A stretch of DNA of 64,000 nt from Paracidovorax sp031843945 (GCF_031843945.1 NZ_JAVTJJ010000006.1:124001-188000), one strand, 5' to 3'; shown: positions 1 to 8,897, numbered from the stretch's first letter. Numbers and translations are program-made. The notes: generated by a model not told the origin, from the letters alone.

Positions 1-892
1 GCACAGCGCCGGGCTGGTTGGGCACAGAGATGACCAGGCTGGTGCAATCCTTGCCGCTGGCCGGCGGAGTCTGTAGCGTGTGCGGCAGGCAGATGATGGC
101 AAAGCGCGTTCGGTTGTAGGCGTCGTCCTGGATGGCATGCGACACGATGTGCAGGCCGAACTGCGAGGCAGCGCGTTCGCTGGCAATGCCGGCCCAGGCC
201 GGGTTGGTGGCGGCCAGCCGTGCACCTTCGGCATTGCTGGACACGGGGCGGCGCTCCACATGCGGCAGGTGCTTGGAAAGCCAGCCCTGGCATTGCGCCA
301 GCGCCTGCGGGTGGGCGAGCACGGCCTCAATGCCTTCGAGCGTGTTGGACTGGCGCAGCAGGTTGTGGCGTACAAGCAGGCTGACCTCACCCACCACGTG
401 GCAGGGCGTGTGCAGGAAGAGATCGAGCGAGCGCGTGACCACGCCTTCGACCGAGTTCTCGACGCCGACCACGCCGTACTGTGCGCTACCCGCTGCCGTG
501 GCGTGGAACACCTCGTCGAAGTTGGCGCAATACATCAGGTCGGCTGCGCCGCCGAAGAATTCCACCGCTGCCTGTTCGCAAAAGGTGCCGGCAGGGCCCA
601 GCACGGCCACGCGCTGCGGGGCCTCGAGCGCCAGGCAGGCGGACATGATTTCGCGCCAGATGGCGGCGACGTGCGGCCCCTTGAGCGGGCCCGGGTTGGC
701 CGTCTGGATCTTGTCGATCACCTGCGCCACCCGGTCCGGGCGGAAGAACGGCGTGCCTTCACGCTTCTTGACTTCACCGACACGCTCGGCCACCAGTGCG
801 CGCTGATTCAGCAGCGTCAGCAGTTGCTGGTCGATGTTGTCGATCTGCAAGCGCAGGCTGGAGAGATCGGGGGAGGCTTGCGGAGTGGACAT
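1..892 (-). CDS. pheA: Bifunctional chorismate mutase/prephenate dehydratase (P-protein), 3' end cut by window
   Basis: Converts chorismate to prephenate and then phenylpyruvate in phenylalanine synthesis. Translating the minus strand from the ATG at 892 gives about 297 residues with no stop before the window edge. The order is a chorismate mutase helix domain (about 10-90, with LRLQIDNIDQQLLTLLNQR), a prephenate dehydratase domain (about 100-275, with VAVLGPAGTFCEQAA, VVGVENSVEG and the conserved NRTRF), and the start of an ACT regulatory domain (TSLVISVPNQPGAV) where feedback by phenylalanine is expected. It begins 48 bp after the serC stop, so serC-pheA is probably one operon, an arrangement common in beta- and gammaproteobacteria. 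Only the ACT domain C-terminus is missing, because of the window boundary. Confidence 0.95.
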   Translation of the reverse strand, partial: MSTPQASPDLSSLRLQIDNIDQQLLTLLNQRALVAERVGEVKKREGTPFFRPDRVAQVIDKIQTANPGPLKGPHVAAIWREIMSACLALEAPQRVAVLGPAGTFCEQAAVEFFGGAADLMYCANFDEVFHATAAGSAQYGVVGVENSVEGVVTRSLDLFLHTPCHVVGEVSLLVRHNLLRQSNTLEGIEAVLAHPQALAQCQGWLSKHLPHVERRPVSSNAEGARLAATNPAWAGIASERAASQFGLHIVSHAIQDDAYNRTRFAIICLPHTLQTPPASGKDCTSLVISVPNQPGAV

Positions 893-940
893 CGGATGGG
901 AATGGAAAGGGCTTGTGGCAGCTGCCGTCTCAGGCTTTTT

Positions 941-2050
941 TCAAGCCTGCTTCTGCTCGAATTCTTGCATGTAGGACACCAGGGCCTCGACGCCTTCGAT
1001 GGGCATGGCGTTGTAGATGCTGGCACGCATGCCGCCCACGGACTTGTGGCCCTTGAGCTGCAGCAGGCCGCGTTCTTTGGCGCCTGCCAGGAAGGCCTCG
1101 TTGCGGGATTCATCGCGCAGCAGGAACGGGATGTTCATGCGCGAACGGGCGTTCACCGCCACCTTGTTGAAGTACAGCTGCGACTGGTCGATGTAGTCGT
1201 ACAGCCGCGCTGCCTTGGCGATGTTGCGCAGTTCCATCGCGGCCACGCCAGTGGCATCGCCTTCGCGCTGGCGCTTGAGCCACTGGAAAGTGAGGCCGGC
1301 GATGTAGATGCCCCAGGTAGGCGGGGTGTTGAACATCGACTGGTTGTCCGCGACCACCTTGTAGTCGAAGGCGCTGGGGCAGATCGGCAAGGCATGGCCC
1401 AGCAGGTCTTCACGCACGACGACCAGTGTCAGCCCGGCAGGGCCAAGGTTCTTCTGCGCGCCGCCGAAGGCAAGGCCGACGCGCGACCAGTCGACCGGGC
1501 GCGAGGCGACGTGCGAGGAGAAGTCGATGACCAAGGGCGCATCGCTTCCCAGCGCCCGCAGGTCGGGCAGTTCCTGGAACTCGACGCCGTGGATGGTCTC
1601 GTTGCTGCACAGGTGCAGGTAGCTCGCACCCCGGCTGAGCTGCCATGTGGCAGGGTCGGGCAGGGTGGTGAAGCCGCTGCTCTCTCCAGACGCAACCACG
1701 CGCACTTCGGACGCATACCGCTTCGCTTCCTTCTGCGACTTCTGGCTCCAACTGCCGGTCACCACCACGTCCACCGGCGCTGCGCGAGACAGGTTCAAAG
1801 GCACGATGGCGTTTTCGGCCAGCCCACCGCCTTGCATGAACAAGATCTTGAATTCCGGCGGCACCGCCAGCAATTCGCGCAGGTCGGCCTCGGCCTGCTC
1901 GTAGATGGCGATGAACTCCTTGCCGCGATGGCTCATCTCCATCACGCCCATGCCGCTGCCGTGCCAGTCCAGCATCTCTGCAGCGGCTTGCTGCAGCACC
2001 TCGACGGGAATGGCGGCTGGGCCGGCAGAGAAGTTGTAGGGGCGGTTCAT
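941..2050 (-). CDS. serC: Phosphoserine aminotransferase
   Basis: Pyridoxal-phosphate enzyme that makes phosphoserine from 3-phosphohydroxypyruvate and glutamate; it also serves pyridoxine synthesis. The protein is 369 residues, close to the usual 360. It opens with the family signature YNFSAGPAAIP, has a glycine-rich cofactor segment (LFMQGGGLAENAIVP) and the cofactor lysine K200 in FGGAQKNLGPAG. The C-terminus carries the expected GGMRASIYNAMP segment. It lies upstream of pheA on the same strand and downstream of gyrA, consistent with a gyrA-serC-pheA neighbourhood. A copy of the dispersed two-hairpin repeat separates it from gyrA. Confidence 0.97.
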   Translation of the reverse strand: MNRPYNFSAGPAAIPVEVLQQAAAEMLDWHGSGMGVMEMSHRGKEFIAIYEQAEADLRELLAVPPEFKILFMQGGGLAENAIVPLNLSRAAPVDVVVTGSWSQKSQKEAKRYASEVRVVASGESSGFTTLPDPATWQLSRGASYLHLCSNETIHGVEFQELPDLRALGSDAPLVIDFSSHVASRPVDWSRVGLAFGGAQKNLGPAGLTLVVVREDLLGHALPICPSAFDYKVVADNQSMFNTPPTWGIYIAGLTFQWLKRQREGDATGVAAMELRNIAKAARLYDYIDQSQLYFNKVAVNARSRMNIPFLLRDESRNEAFLAGAKERGLLQLKGHKSVGGMRASIYNAMPIEGVEALVSYMQEFEQKQA

Positions 2051-2065
2051 GGTCGAAGATTACTA

Positions 2066-2122
2066 GTCAAAAAAGCCTGTAGCGCTTATCTAATAAGCGC
2101 TTATAGCTACTATTTTAATAGC
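2066..2122 (-). repeat. Dispersed two-hairpin repeat, copy 1
   Basis: One of seven copies in the window. In the repeat's forward direction (here the minus strand) it has a weak GCTAT...ATAGC hairpin followed by a strong AGCGCTTAT/ATAAGCGCT stem and a tail ending in GAC(C). It lies between the serC start and the gyrA stop. No gene is in it. Confidence 0.8.
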
Positions 2123-2154
2123 AGGCAAGATTCTCGCGATGAGAGGCTTGCCTG
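2122..2154 (-). terminator. Hairpin just downstream of gyrA
   Basis: CAGGCAAG at 2122-2129 pairs with CTTGCCTG at 2147-2154. An inner TCTC/GAGA stem closes a five-base loop. It begins 8 bp past the gyrA stop, so it may end gyrA transcription or protect its 3' end, but no U-tract follows it on the minus strand. Confidence 0.35.
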
Positions 2155-2161
2155 TGGCCGA

Positions 2162-4810
2162 TCAGGCGTCGCCTGCAGCGGGTGGTACGCCGGAGTCGTC
2201 CGATTCGGCATCCGCCTCTGGTGCGTTGGCGTCGTTTTCGACGATCCGCTGCAAGCCGCTCAGTTGCGAGCCATCGTCCAGCGCGATCAAGGTCACGCCC
2301 TGCGTGGCGCGGCCCAGTTCGCGGATCTCGGACACGCGCGTGCGCACCAGCACGCCCTTGTCGGTGATCAGCATGATTTCGTCATCCGCACGCACCAGCG
2401 TGGCGGCGACGACCTTGCCGTTGCGCTCACTTTGCTGGATGGCGATCATGCCCTTGGTGCCGCGGCCGTGGCGGGTGTATTCGACAATGCTGGTGCGCTT
2501 GCCATAACCGTTTTCGGTGGCCGTGAGAACGCTCTGCGTTTCGTCTTCGGCCACCAGCATGGCGATCACGCTCTGGCCTTCTTCCAGCGTCATGCCGCGC
2601 ACACCGCGCGCTTGCCTGCCCAGCGGGCGAACATCGTTTTCGTCGAAGCGAACAGCCTTGCCGCCGTCAGAAAACAGCATGACGTCATGCTTGCCGTCGG
2701 TCAGTGCAGCGCCGATCAGATAGTCGCCGTCGTCCAGATTGACGGCGATGATGCCGCCCTTACGAGGGTTGCTGAAGTCGTCCAGCGCTGTCTTCTTCAC
2801 GGTGCCCATGCTGGTTGTCATGAAGATGTAGCGGTCGGCCGGGAAGGTGCGCATGTCGCCGGTCAGGGGCAGCACGACGTTGATCTTCTCGCCCTCCTGC
2901 AGCGGAAACATATTGACGATGGGGCGGCCGCGCGATCCACGTGAACCGGCCGGCACTTCCCAGACTTTGAGCCAGTAGAGCCGGCCGCGGTTGGAGAAGC
3001 ACAGGATGTAGTCGTGCGTGTTGGCGATGAAAAGCTGGTCGATCCAGTCGTCTTCTTTCGTCGCCGTGGCCTGCTTGCCGCGTCCACCACGCTTTTGCGC
3101 GCGATATTCAGACAGCGGCTGGCTCTTGATGTAGCCGGTATGCGAGAGCGTCACCACCATGTCGGTGGGCGTGATCAGGTCTTCGGTGGACAGGTCTTGC
3201 GCGCTGTATTCCACCACGCTGCGGCGGGCGCCGAGCTTGGACTGGCCGAACTCCTGCTTGATGTGGCCCAGCTCGTCGCCAATGATGACCGACACGCGTT
3301 CGGGCTTGGCCAGGATGTCCAGCAGGTCTTCGATGACCGCCATCACGTCCTTGTACTCGGCCACGATCTTGTCCTGCTCCAGCCCGGTCAGGCGTTGCAG
3401 GCGCATCTGCAGAATTTCCTGCGCTTGTGTGTCCGACAGGCGATACAGGCCGTCCTGGCCCATGCCGAATTCGCGCTCCAGCCCTTCAGGGCGGTAGTCG
3501 TCAGCGTTGATCACGCCGCCGTCCTCACGCGTGCGGGTCAGCATCTCACGCACCAAAGTGCTGTCCCAGGACCGTGTCATCAACTCCGCCTTCGCGACTG
3601 GCGGCGTGGGCGATTCACGGATGATGCGAATGAACTCGTCGATATTGGCCAGCGCCACCGCCAAGCCTTCAAGCACATGGCCCCGGTCGCGTGCCTTGCG
3701 CAGCTCGAACACCGTGCGACGCGTGACCACTTCGCGGCGGTGCTGCAGGAAGACGACGATCAGTTCCTTCAGGTTGCACAAGCGCGGCTGACCGTCGATC
3801 AGCGCGACCATGTTCATGCCAAAAGTGTCCTGCAGCTGCGTCTGCTTGTACAGGTTGTTCAGCACTACTTCTGGCACTTCGCCGCGCTTGAGCTCGATCA
3901 CCAAGCGCATGCCGGACTTGTCCGACTCGTCCTGGATGTGGCTGATGCCTTCGATCTTCTTCTCGTGCACCAGCTCGGCCATGCGCTCTTGCAGCGTCTT
4001 CTTGTTGACCTGGTAGGGCAATTCGTCAACGATGATCGCCTGGCGCTGGCCGCGGTCGATGTCTTCAAAGTGGCAGCGTGCACGCATGATGACCTTGCCC
4101 CGCCCGGTGCGGTAGCCATCTTTGACGCCGTTGATGCCGTAGATGATGCCGGCGGTAGGGAAGTCGGGCGCCGGCACGATTTCCATCAAGTCGTCGATGG
4201 TCGCCTCAGGATTGCGCAACATGTGCAGGCACGCATCCACCACCTCATTGAGGTTGTGCGGAGGAATATTGGTGGCCATGCCCACCGCGATACCCGCCGA
4301 ACCGTTGACGAGCAGGTTTGGCAGCTTGCTGGGCAAAACCAGCGGTTCTCTTTCACTGCCGTCGTAATTGGGGCCGAAATCGACCGTGTCCTTGTCAATG
4401 TCGCCCAGCATTTCGTGTGCGATCTTGGCGAGCCGAATTTCCGTGTAACGCATGGCAGCGGCGTTGTCGCCATCCACCGATCCGAAGTTGCCTTGACCGT
4501 CCACCAGCATGTGCCGCAGGGAAAAGTCCTGTGCCATGCGAACGATCGTGTCGTAAACCGCGCTGTCGCCGTGGGGGTGGTACTTGCCGATCACGTCGCC
4601 TACGATACGAGCCGACTTCTTATAAGGACGGTTCCAGTCGTTGTTGAGCTCGTGCATCGCAAAGAGCACGCGGCGGTGCACAGGCTTCAGGCCATCCCGC
4701 GCATCGGGCAAGGCGCGACCCACAATTACGCTCATGGCGTAGTCTAGATAACTACGCCGCATTTCCTCTTCTAGGCTGATTGGAAGGGTTTCTTTTGCGA
4801 ACTGGGTCAT
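2162..4810 (-). CDS. gyrA: DNA gyrase subunit A
   Basis: Breakage-reunion subunit of the A2B2 gyrase that introduces negative supercoils. It has 882 residues, typical for the family. The active-site tyrosine is Y122 in AAAMRYTEIR. The quinolone-determining segment reads KYHPHGDSAVYDTIVR with S83 and D87, the susceptible-type residues. The GyrA box needed for DNA wrapping is present as QKRGGRG before the C-terminal beta-pinwheel. The ATG at 4810 gives the standard N-terminus (MTQFAKETLPISLEEEMRRS). The acidic C-terminal tail (about 20 residues rich in D, E and A) is common in beta-proteobacteria. It is transcribed divergently from ompA. Confidence 0.98.
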   Translation of the reverse strand: MTQFAKETLPISLEEEMRRSYLDYAMSVIVGRALPDARDGLKPVHRRVLFAMHELNNDWNRPYKKSARIVGDVIGKYHPHGDSAVYDTIVRMAQDFSLRHMLVDGQGNFGSVDGDNAAAMRYTEIRLAKIAHEMLGDIDKDTVDFGPNYDGSEREPLVLPSKLPNLLVNGSAGIAVGMATNIPPHNLNEVVDACLHMLRNPEATIDDLMEIVPAPDFPTAGIIYGINGVKDGYRTGRGKVIMRARCHFEDIDRGQRQAIIVDELPYQVNKKTLQERMAELVHEKKIEGISHIQDESDKSGMRLVIELKRGEVPEVVLNNLYKQTQLQDTFGMNMVALIDGQPRLCNLKELIVVFLQHRREVVTRRTVFELRKARDRGHVLEGLAVALANIDEFIRIIRESPTPPVAKAELMTRSWDSTLVREMLTRTREDGGVINADDYRPEGLEREFGMGQDGLYRLSDTQAQEILQMRLQRLTGLEQDKIVAEYKDVMAVIEDLLDILAKPERVSVIIGDELGHIKQEFGQSKLGARRSVVEYSAQDLSTEDLITPTDMVVTLSHTGYIKSQPLSEYRAQKRGGRGKQATATKEDDWIDQLFIANTHDYILCFSNRGRLYWLKVWEVPAGSRGSRGRPIVNMFPLQEGEKINVVLPLTGDMRTFPADRYIFMTTSMGTVKKTALDDFSNPRKGGIIAVNLDDGDYLIGAALTDGKHDVMLFSDGGKAVRFDENDVRPLGRQARGVRGMTLEEGQSVIAMLVAEDETQSVLTATENGYGKRTSIVEYTRHGRGTKGMIAIQQSERNGKVVAATLVRADDEIMLITDKGVLVRTRVSEIRELGRATQGVTLIALDDGSQLSGLQRIVENDANAPEADAESDDSGVPPAAGDA

Positions 4811-5034
4811 GGCGGGGAAGGTGGCGGCAATGGAGTTTCATTTTAGTTCCAAGACTGTGTCGCGGGTTTGCAACATATCTGCGCCATTGCGCTGCTGTCC
4901 TACGGTGCCCACCCGGTCTAAACCGTCTTTGGGTTGTTACGTATGGCACAATCAAATCAACGTTTTTAGTGATGGTCACTGAGGACGTCCCTGATTCGCA
5001 GCGCGGCTGCGGCTTTTTCCCCAAGAGGAGAACC

Positions 5035-5697
5035 ATGAAGAAACTGAACAAAGTGGCGATGTTGTTGGCCTCTGCCGTAATCGCGACCTCGGCTGGCGCT
5101 CAAGTGAAGGCAGCTGACGGCGGCAAGGTCATCGACAACTGGCAAAACGGCAGCGGTGAGTTGGTTTGGAAGAACGGCACCAACGAACTCTGCTGGCGCG
5201 ATGCCAACTGGACCCCCGCCACGGCCGCTGTCGGCTGCGACGGCGCTCTGGTTGTTCAGGCTGCCGCTCCTGCTCCTGCAGCCGCACCGGCTCCAGCTGC
5301 TGCACCAGCACCGGCTCCAGCTCCAGCTCCAGCAGTGGCCTCCAAGGTTACCTACGCTGCTGATGCTTTCTTCGACTTCGACAAGTCCGTGCTGAAGCCT
5401 GAAGGCAAGGCCAAGTTGGACGACCTGGTCTCCAAGGTCAAGGGCATCAATCTGGAAGTTATCATCGCCGTGGGTCACACCGACTCCGTTGGCACCGATG
5501 CGTACAACCAGAAACTGTCGATTCGCCGTTCGGAAGCTGTCAAGGCATATCTGGTTTCCAAGGGCATCGAACGTAACCGCGTCTACACCGAAGGCAAGGG
5601 CGAAAAGCAGCCTATCGCTGACAACAAGACGAAGGAAGGCCGCGCCAAGAACCGTCGCGTTGAAATCGAAGTGGTCGGCACCCGCGCCTCCAACTAA
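5035..5697 (+). CDS. ompA: OmpA-family outer membrane protein with C-terminal peptidoglycan-binding domain
   Basis: Anchors the outer membrane to peptidoglycan. The ATG at 5035 is chosen because AAGAGGAG lies just upstream (5023-5030) and it gives a clean signal peptide (MKKLNKVAMLLASAVIATSAGA). The 220-residue product has a short N-terminal module with ELCWRDANW, an Ala-Pro hinge (about 77-102), then an OmpA_C domain (about 108-215) with FFDFDKSVLKPEGK, GHTDSVGTDAYN and NRRVEIE. The eight-stranded barrel of E. coli OmpA is absent, a form I associate with Burkholderiales. A strong terminator follows. It is divergent from gyrA. Confidence 0.93.
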   Translation: MKKLNKVAMLLASAVIATSAGAQVKAADGGKVIDNWQNGSGELVWKNGTNELCWRDANWTPATAAVGCDGALVVQAAAPAPAAAPAPAAAPAPAPAPAPAVASKVTYAADAFFDFDKSVLKPEGKAKLDDLVSKVKGINLEVIIAVGHTDSVGTDAYNQKLSIRRSEAVKAYLVSKGIERNRVYTEGKGEKQPIADNKTKEGRAKNRRVEIEVVGTRASN

Positions 5698-5715
5698 TCG
5701 ATATTCAGTCGATCC

Positions 5716-5744
5716 AAAAAAGCCCCGGAAACGGGGCTTTTTTT
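5716..5744 (+). terminator. Rho-independent terminator after ompA
   Basis: AAAAAAGCCCC, a short GGAAA loop, and GGGGCTTTTTTT form a GC stem followed by a run of seven T. It lies 18 bp after the ompA stop and before ubiG. Confidence 0.9.
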
Positions 5745-5778
5745 ATGCTCCGCTTTTTCTGATGGGACAATCAAAGCC

Positions 5779-6492
5779 ATGAGTGAACACGTCAATGCCG
5801 ACCCTGCCGAGTTGGCCAAATTTTCCGAATTGGCTTATCGCTGGTGGGATGTCGATAGCGAATTCAAACCTCTGCATCAGATCAACCCCCTGCGGCTGGA
5901 GTGGATCGATCATCTAGCCCCTTTGACGGATCAGATCGTGCTGGATGTCGGCTGTGGCGGCGGCATTCTGGCTGATTCCATGGCTCGGCGCGGTGCGCAC
6001 GTGACTGGCGTTGATCTCGCGTCTAAAGCCTTGCGCGTTGCGCAGCTGCATGCACTGGAAACTCAAACGCCTCGGGTTCAATATCGCGAAGTCAGCGTCG
6101 AGACGCTAGCTGCTGAGCGGCCAGGCTCTTTTGACGTGGTGACTTGTATGGAAATGCTCGAGCACGTACCCGACCCTGAATCGGTGGTCAAGGCCTGCGC
6201 ACAGTTAGTGAAACCGGGAGGGTGGGTGTTCTTTTCCACCATTAATCGAAATGCCAAGGCATTTTTGCTTGCCATCGTAGGAGCTGAATATTTGCTCAAA
6301 ATGCTGCCGAAAGGCACACACGAGTATGCAAAGTTTCTCAAGCCCAGAGAATTAGCCTTAGCATGCCGCAATTCAGAGCTCAATGTCGTCCAGACACGTG
6401 GGCTCGAACACAACCCGGTCACAGGTCGGTATTGGCTTAGTGCTGACACCAGTGTGAATTATCTTTTTGCGACAAGGCGTCCCCACCAATGA
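5779..6492 (+). CDS. ubiG: Ubiquinone biosynthesis O-methyltransferase
   Basis: SAM-dependent enzyme that performs both O-methylations of ubiquinone synthesis. The 237-residue protein starts with the UbiG hallmark DPAELAKFSELAYRWWD, followed by the head-group segment HQINPLRLEWI. The SAM-binding motif I is VLDVGCGGGILADSMA (about 54-69), and motifs EMLEHVPDP and PGGWVFFSTINR follow. Its stop overlaps the gph start (ATGA), so the two are translationally coupled, a pairing seen widely in proteobacteria. Confidence 0.96.
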   Translation: MSEHVNADPAELAKFSELAYRWWDVDSEFKPLHQINPLRLEWIDHLAPLTDQIVLDVGCGGGILADSMARRGAHVTGVDLASKALRVAQLHALETQTPRVQYREVSVETLAAERPGSFDVVTCMEMLEHVPDPESVVKACAQLVKPGGWVFFSTINRNAKAFLLAIVGAEYLLKMLPKGTHEYAKFLKPRELALACRNSELNVVQTRGLEHNPVTGRYWLSADTSVNYLFATRRPHQ

Positions 6493-7163
6493 GCAACGCA
6501 GGCTTCGACGATGTGAAGGCAGTGTTGTTCGATTTGGACGGAACACTGATCGACAGTGCACCAGATCTCGGTGCGGCGGCAGATAAGTTGCGTGTGGATC
6601 GGGGATTGTCATCGCTGCCTCTGGCAAGCTACCGGCCTTTTGCAGGTGCGGGCGCGCGAGGCATGCTGTCGGTGGCCTTCGAAATGACGCCCGAGCATCC
6701 TGAATTCGCTGTGTTCAGAGACGAATTCTTCTTCAATTACGAGGCCCGTATTCTGGATGGAACCTATGCGTTCGACGGGGTGTCAGAATTGATTGTCCGA
6801 CTCCAGCAGCAACACATCTTGTGGGGGGTGGTAACCAACAAGGCTGCGCGATTCACCCAGCCGTTGGTACAGGCGATGCCCCTTTTTCAGTCAGCGGGCG
6901 CGGTGGTGAGTGGAGATACGACTCCTTTTTCCAAGCCACATCCTGAGCCGCTGTTCGAAGCTGCCCGCCGTTTGGGAGTGGATCCTCAGCATTGCATCTA
7001 CGTTGGCGACGATGAAAGAGATATCGTGGCCGGCTTGGCTGCGGGAATGAGAACTGTCGCGGCTACCTATGGTTATCTGGGCGCGAAGGCGCCGCAAACT
7101 TGGGGCGCACACGAGTCCATTAAATCTCCGCTCGAGCTCTTGAAACTGCTGGGACTGGACTAA
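6489..7163 (+). CDS. gph: Phosphoglycolate phosphatase (HAD superfamily)
   Basis: Hydrolyses 2-phosphoglycolate, clearing products of DNA repair or photorespiration-like chemistry. It has 224 residues with the HAD motif I VLFDLDGTLID (D15 nucleophile, D17 acid/base), motif II/III region VVTNKAARF, and motif IV YVGDDERDIVAG. The cap domain lies between motifs I and II. The start ATG overlaps the ubiG stop by 4 bp. The gene directly precedes ssrA. Other HAD phosphatases share these motifs, but the ubiG-gph context supports the specific name. Confidence 0.88.
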   Translation: MSNAGFDDVKAVLFDLDGTLIDSAPDLGAAADKLRVDRGLSSLPLASYRPFAGAGARGMLSVAFEMTPEHPEFAVFRDEFFFNYEARILDGTYAFDGVSELIVRLQQQHILWGVVTNKAARFTQPLVQAMPLFQSAGAVVSGDTTPFSKPHPEPLFEAARRLGVDPQHCIYVGDDERDIVAGLAAGMRTVAATYGYLGAKAPQTWGAHESIKSPLELLKLLGLD

Positions 7164-7175
7164 GATACGAGGCTT

Positions 7176-7562
7176 GGGGCTGCCCTGGTTTCGACGTGGG
7201 TTCGGAATCGGTGTGGTGCATGTCGAGCTTGATTGGCGCTCGTAAATCTGCATTCAAAAAACTAACTGCAAACGACGAACGTTTCGCACTCGCTGCTTAA
7301 TTGCCAGTGAGCCTTGCAACAGTTGGCCGATGGGCTGGGCAAGGGGGTTCTGAGCAATCAGCACCTCCCGGCTGCAAGGATAATTACATGGGCTGGCTTT
7401 GATCCGGGTACCTTGGATTGAAGCGAGAAAATAGGGTGCTGGCGGACGTTGTAGCGTGCGACTGCGCGACAACGTTAGCGAGATTTAAATCAGACCGCTA
7501 AACATGTAGATCTGCCCGATGAAGGCTTGCGGACGCGGGTTCAATTCCCGCCAGCTCCACCA
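7176..7562 (+). ncRNA. ssrA: Transfer-messenger RNA (tmRNA)
   Basis: Rescues stalled ribosomes by adding a degradation tag. The 5' end GGGGCTGCCCTGGTTTCGAC and the 3' end GGTTCAATTCCCGCCAGCTC with encoded CCA form the alanine-tRNA-like domain. The tag frame GCA AAC GAC GAA CGT TTC GCA CTC GCT GCT TAA is at 7268-7300 and encodes ANDERFALAA (an uncoded alanine is added first), the form known from Burkholderiales. Total length is 387 nt. Its 3' end is the left attachment site of the adjoining insertion. Confidence 0.97.
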
Positions 7563-7563
7563 C
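7534..7563 (+). other. Left attachment site (attL) in the ssrA 3' end
   Basis: The 30 bases covering the T-loop and acceptor end of ssrA recur with 26/30 identity at 11043-11072. The intact copy here keeps ssrA functional, as usual for elements that insert into tRNA-like 3' ends. Confidence 0.7.
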
Positions 7564-7570
7564 TCAAGAC

Positions 7571-7612
7571 ACCGTCACACTCTGGAGAACCCAGGCTGTG
7601 GCGGTTTTTTCT
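7571..7612 (+). terminator. Terminator after ssrA
   Basis: ACCGTCACA pairs (one G-T) with TGTGGCGGT, with an inner CTGG/CCAG stem, and is followed by six T. It lies 8 bp past the ssrA CCA end, just inside the insertion. Confidence 0.7.
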
Positions 7613-7951
7613 TGCCTGTGCGTGTTTTGCGGTGTCGCAGGATTTGCACCGAATTCGCACGGAAATCGCACCGATCATCACGCTCGGCTGGTGAGGATCA
7701 ACGCATTTGCGCGCGAAGCGCCATCAAAAGTTGCGAGAGCGTCGGCGGGTAAGATGCATGCCCGATCACGACTCAAGCCCTGGCGCCGTATCCACGAATG
7801 CTGCTGCGTCCTTAAATTTGTTCGCTGCGAAAGTTAATCTCATTCGAAGACGTACCCGCACCGGCCTCAATGGCGCACCGCCGGAGCGGAGCCGTCCTAC
7901 AGCCCGCTGCGCTTGTGTTTTCTAGGATCGCTCACAACTCAGGAGCAAAGC
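7613..7951. other. Non-coding left arm of the ssrA insertion
   Basis: No convincing gene. At 7646-7660 GCACCGAATTCGCAC starts three GCAC units spaced roughly one helical turn apart (7646, 7657, 7668). A near-identical 15-mer is at 10992-11006 near the right end, so these may be integrase arm-type sites. The integrase gene expected here is missing. Confidence 0.45.
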
Positions 7952-8134
7952 ATGTCTGACGCCCCAACAAAAACCGGCCAGGACCGCCGCTTTATCAGCT
8001 TGGAGCAAGACTACGAAGTGCGTGACTGGACTCAGTCGGTCAAATGCAGCGAGGAGGAATTGCACGCTGCGGTCAAAGCTGTAGGCAACTCGGCGGATGA
8101 TGTTCGCGCACACCTCCAAGGTCGGCGCAAATAG
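7952..8134 (+). CDS. DUF3606 domain-containing small protein
   Basis: Sixty residues; the ATG at 7952 follows AGGAG at 7941-7945. After a short polar leader the protein has DYEVRDWTQSVKCSEEELHAAVKAVGNSADDVRAHL (shown as two parts: DYEVRDWTQSVKCSEEEL and HAAVKAVGNSADDVRAHL), the pattern I recognise as DUF3606, a helical domain of unknown function common in proteobacteria. It is the first gene inside the ssrA insertion and seems intact. Confidence 0.8.
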   Translation: MSDAPTKTGQDRRFISLEQDYEVRDWTQSVKCSEEELHAAVKAVGNSADDVRAHLQGRRK

Positions 8135-8140
8135 TGCATT

Positions 8141-8600
8141 TCAGTGCGATTGGGCGCCCAGTAGCAACTGCATGCCGGTGCGCTTGGCCAGTTCTGCGCG
8201 CTCGGATCGTTCTGCTGCCCGTGCGCCCAGCTCTTGCCGATGGATGGATCGAACACCAGCTTGAAGACGCGCGACGGCACGGCCACTCCACGGACGCCGG
8301 TGCGCTGCTCACTTGGCTGGAAAACCTTACCTGTTACCACATACACGTTAGCGCGGGCGCGCATCACATAGCGCCGCGTGCCTTCCTCGATTTTGTCCCA
8401 AGGCATGCCGTTCTGCTTCGGGTTCTGCGACATCATGTTGGCCAGTCTGAACGACTGCGCCATCGCCTCGCGCGTGCCCCTGTCACCAGCGGGAGCGTGT
8501 GGCCCTGCGACCAGCCAGGGCCTTTGTAAACGCCCAGTTCTGCGCTCTCGCTCGAGGGCATCGGCAAACGCGCCGGCGGCCTTGGCCTGCGAGCCGCTGT
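8141..8600 (-). pseudogene. DNA/RNA non-specific endonuclease (NUC1 family), frameshifted remnant
   Basis: The minus strand carries pieces of a NUC1-type nuclease in different frames. One frame gives VYKGPGWSQGH, corresponding to the YKGxGYDRGH motif. A second gives APAGDRGTREAMAQSF and LANMMSQNPKQN through VFKLVFDPSIGKSWAHGQQN. The first frame returns as ERAELAKRTGMQLLLGAQSH followed by a stop at 8141-8143. An extra AC near 8487-8492 explains the first shift; a second shift is near 8205. The catalytic Asp-Arg-Gly-His is also altered (WSQGH). No N-terminal signal sequence or start is recognisable. I infer a dead gene. Confidence 0.65.
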
Positions 8601-8790
8601 CGGCCAACCTGTGAATGCGACCGCAGCCGCTGCCGGATCTGGAACTGACGCGGACGGCGCCGGCTACGCCAGCGAGCGCGACGCCGCCGGGCAGATAGCC
8701 ATCTGCCGCGCGAAGTACGCAGAGGTGGCTAGCCAGGTCGATCAGATCTTGGACATGGAGGAGCAGCGCGACGCGCGCCGGGCTCAGTGA
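8593..8790 (+). pseudogene. C-terminal fragment, possibly phage Rz-like lysis protein
   Basis: An open frame without a plausible start ends at TGA 8788-8790. It encodes a hydrophilic tail (YASERDAAGQIAICRAKYAE, then VASQVDQILDMEEQRDARRAQ) with one cysteine, similar in style to the C-termini of phage i-spanin-like proteins. The assignment is tentative and rests on pattern and on the phage-like neighbours. Confidence 0.3.
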
Positions 8791-8897
8791 CTTTCCTGTA
8801 AATGCTTGTCGTTTGGCTCTATCGGCTCAATGCGACCAGGAGCCCGCCCAAGCTCGGCAGCCCGCGATATTGCGGGCTTCGATTGTCATTGCGAAGA

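Noticed and set aside
80..2944. 954-codon open frame on the plus strand
   Set aside because: It lies antisense to pheA, serC and gyrA, all of which are clear family members. The long frame is a by-product of high GC at codon position three.
4512..4567. Possible quinolone-resistance changes in GyrA
   Set aside because: Positions 83 and 87 are serine and aspartate, the susceptible-type residues.
3014..4747. 577-codon open frame on the plus strand
   Set aside because: Antisense to gyrA with no recognisable protein features.
8134..8529. 131-codon plus-strand frame in the ssrA insertion
   Set aside because: It runs antisense to the recognisable endonuclease remnant and has no ribosome-binding site.
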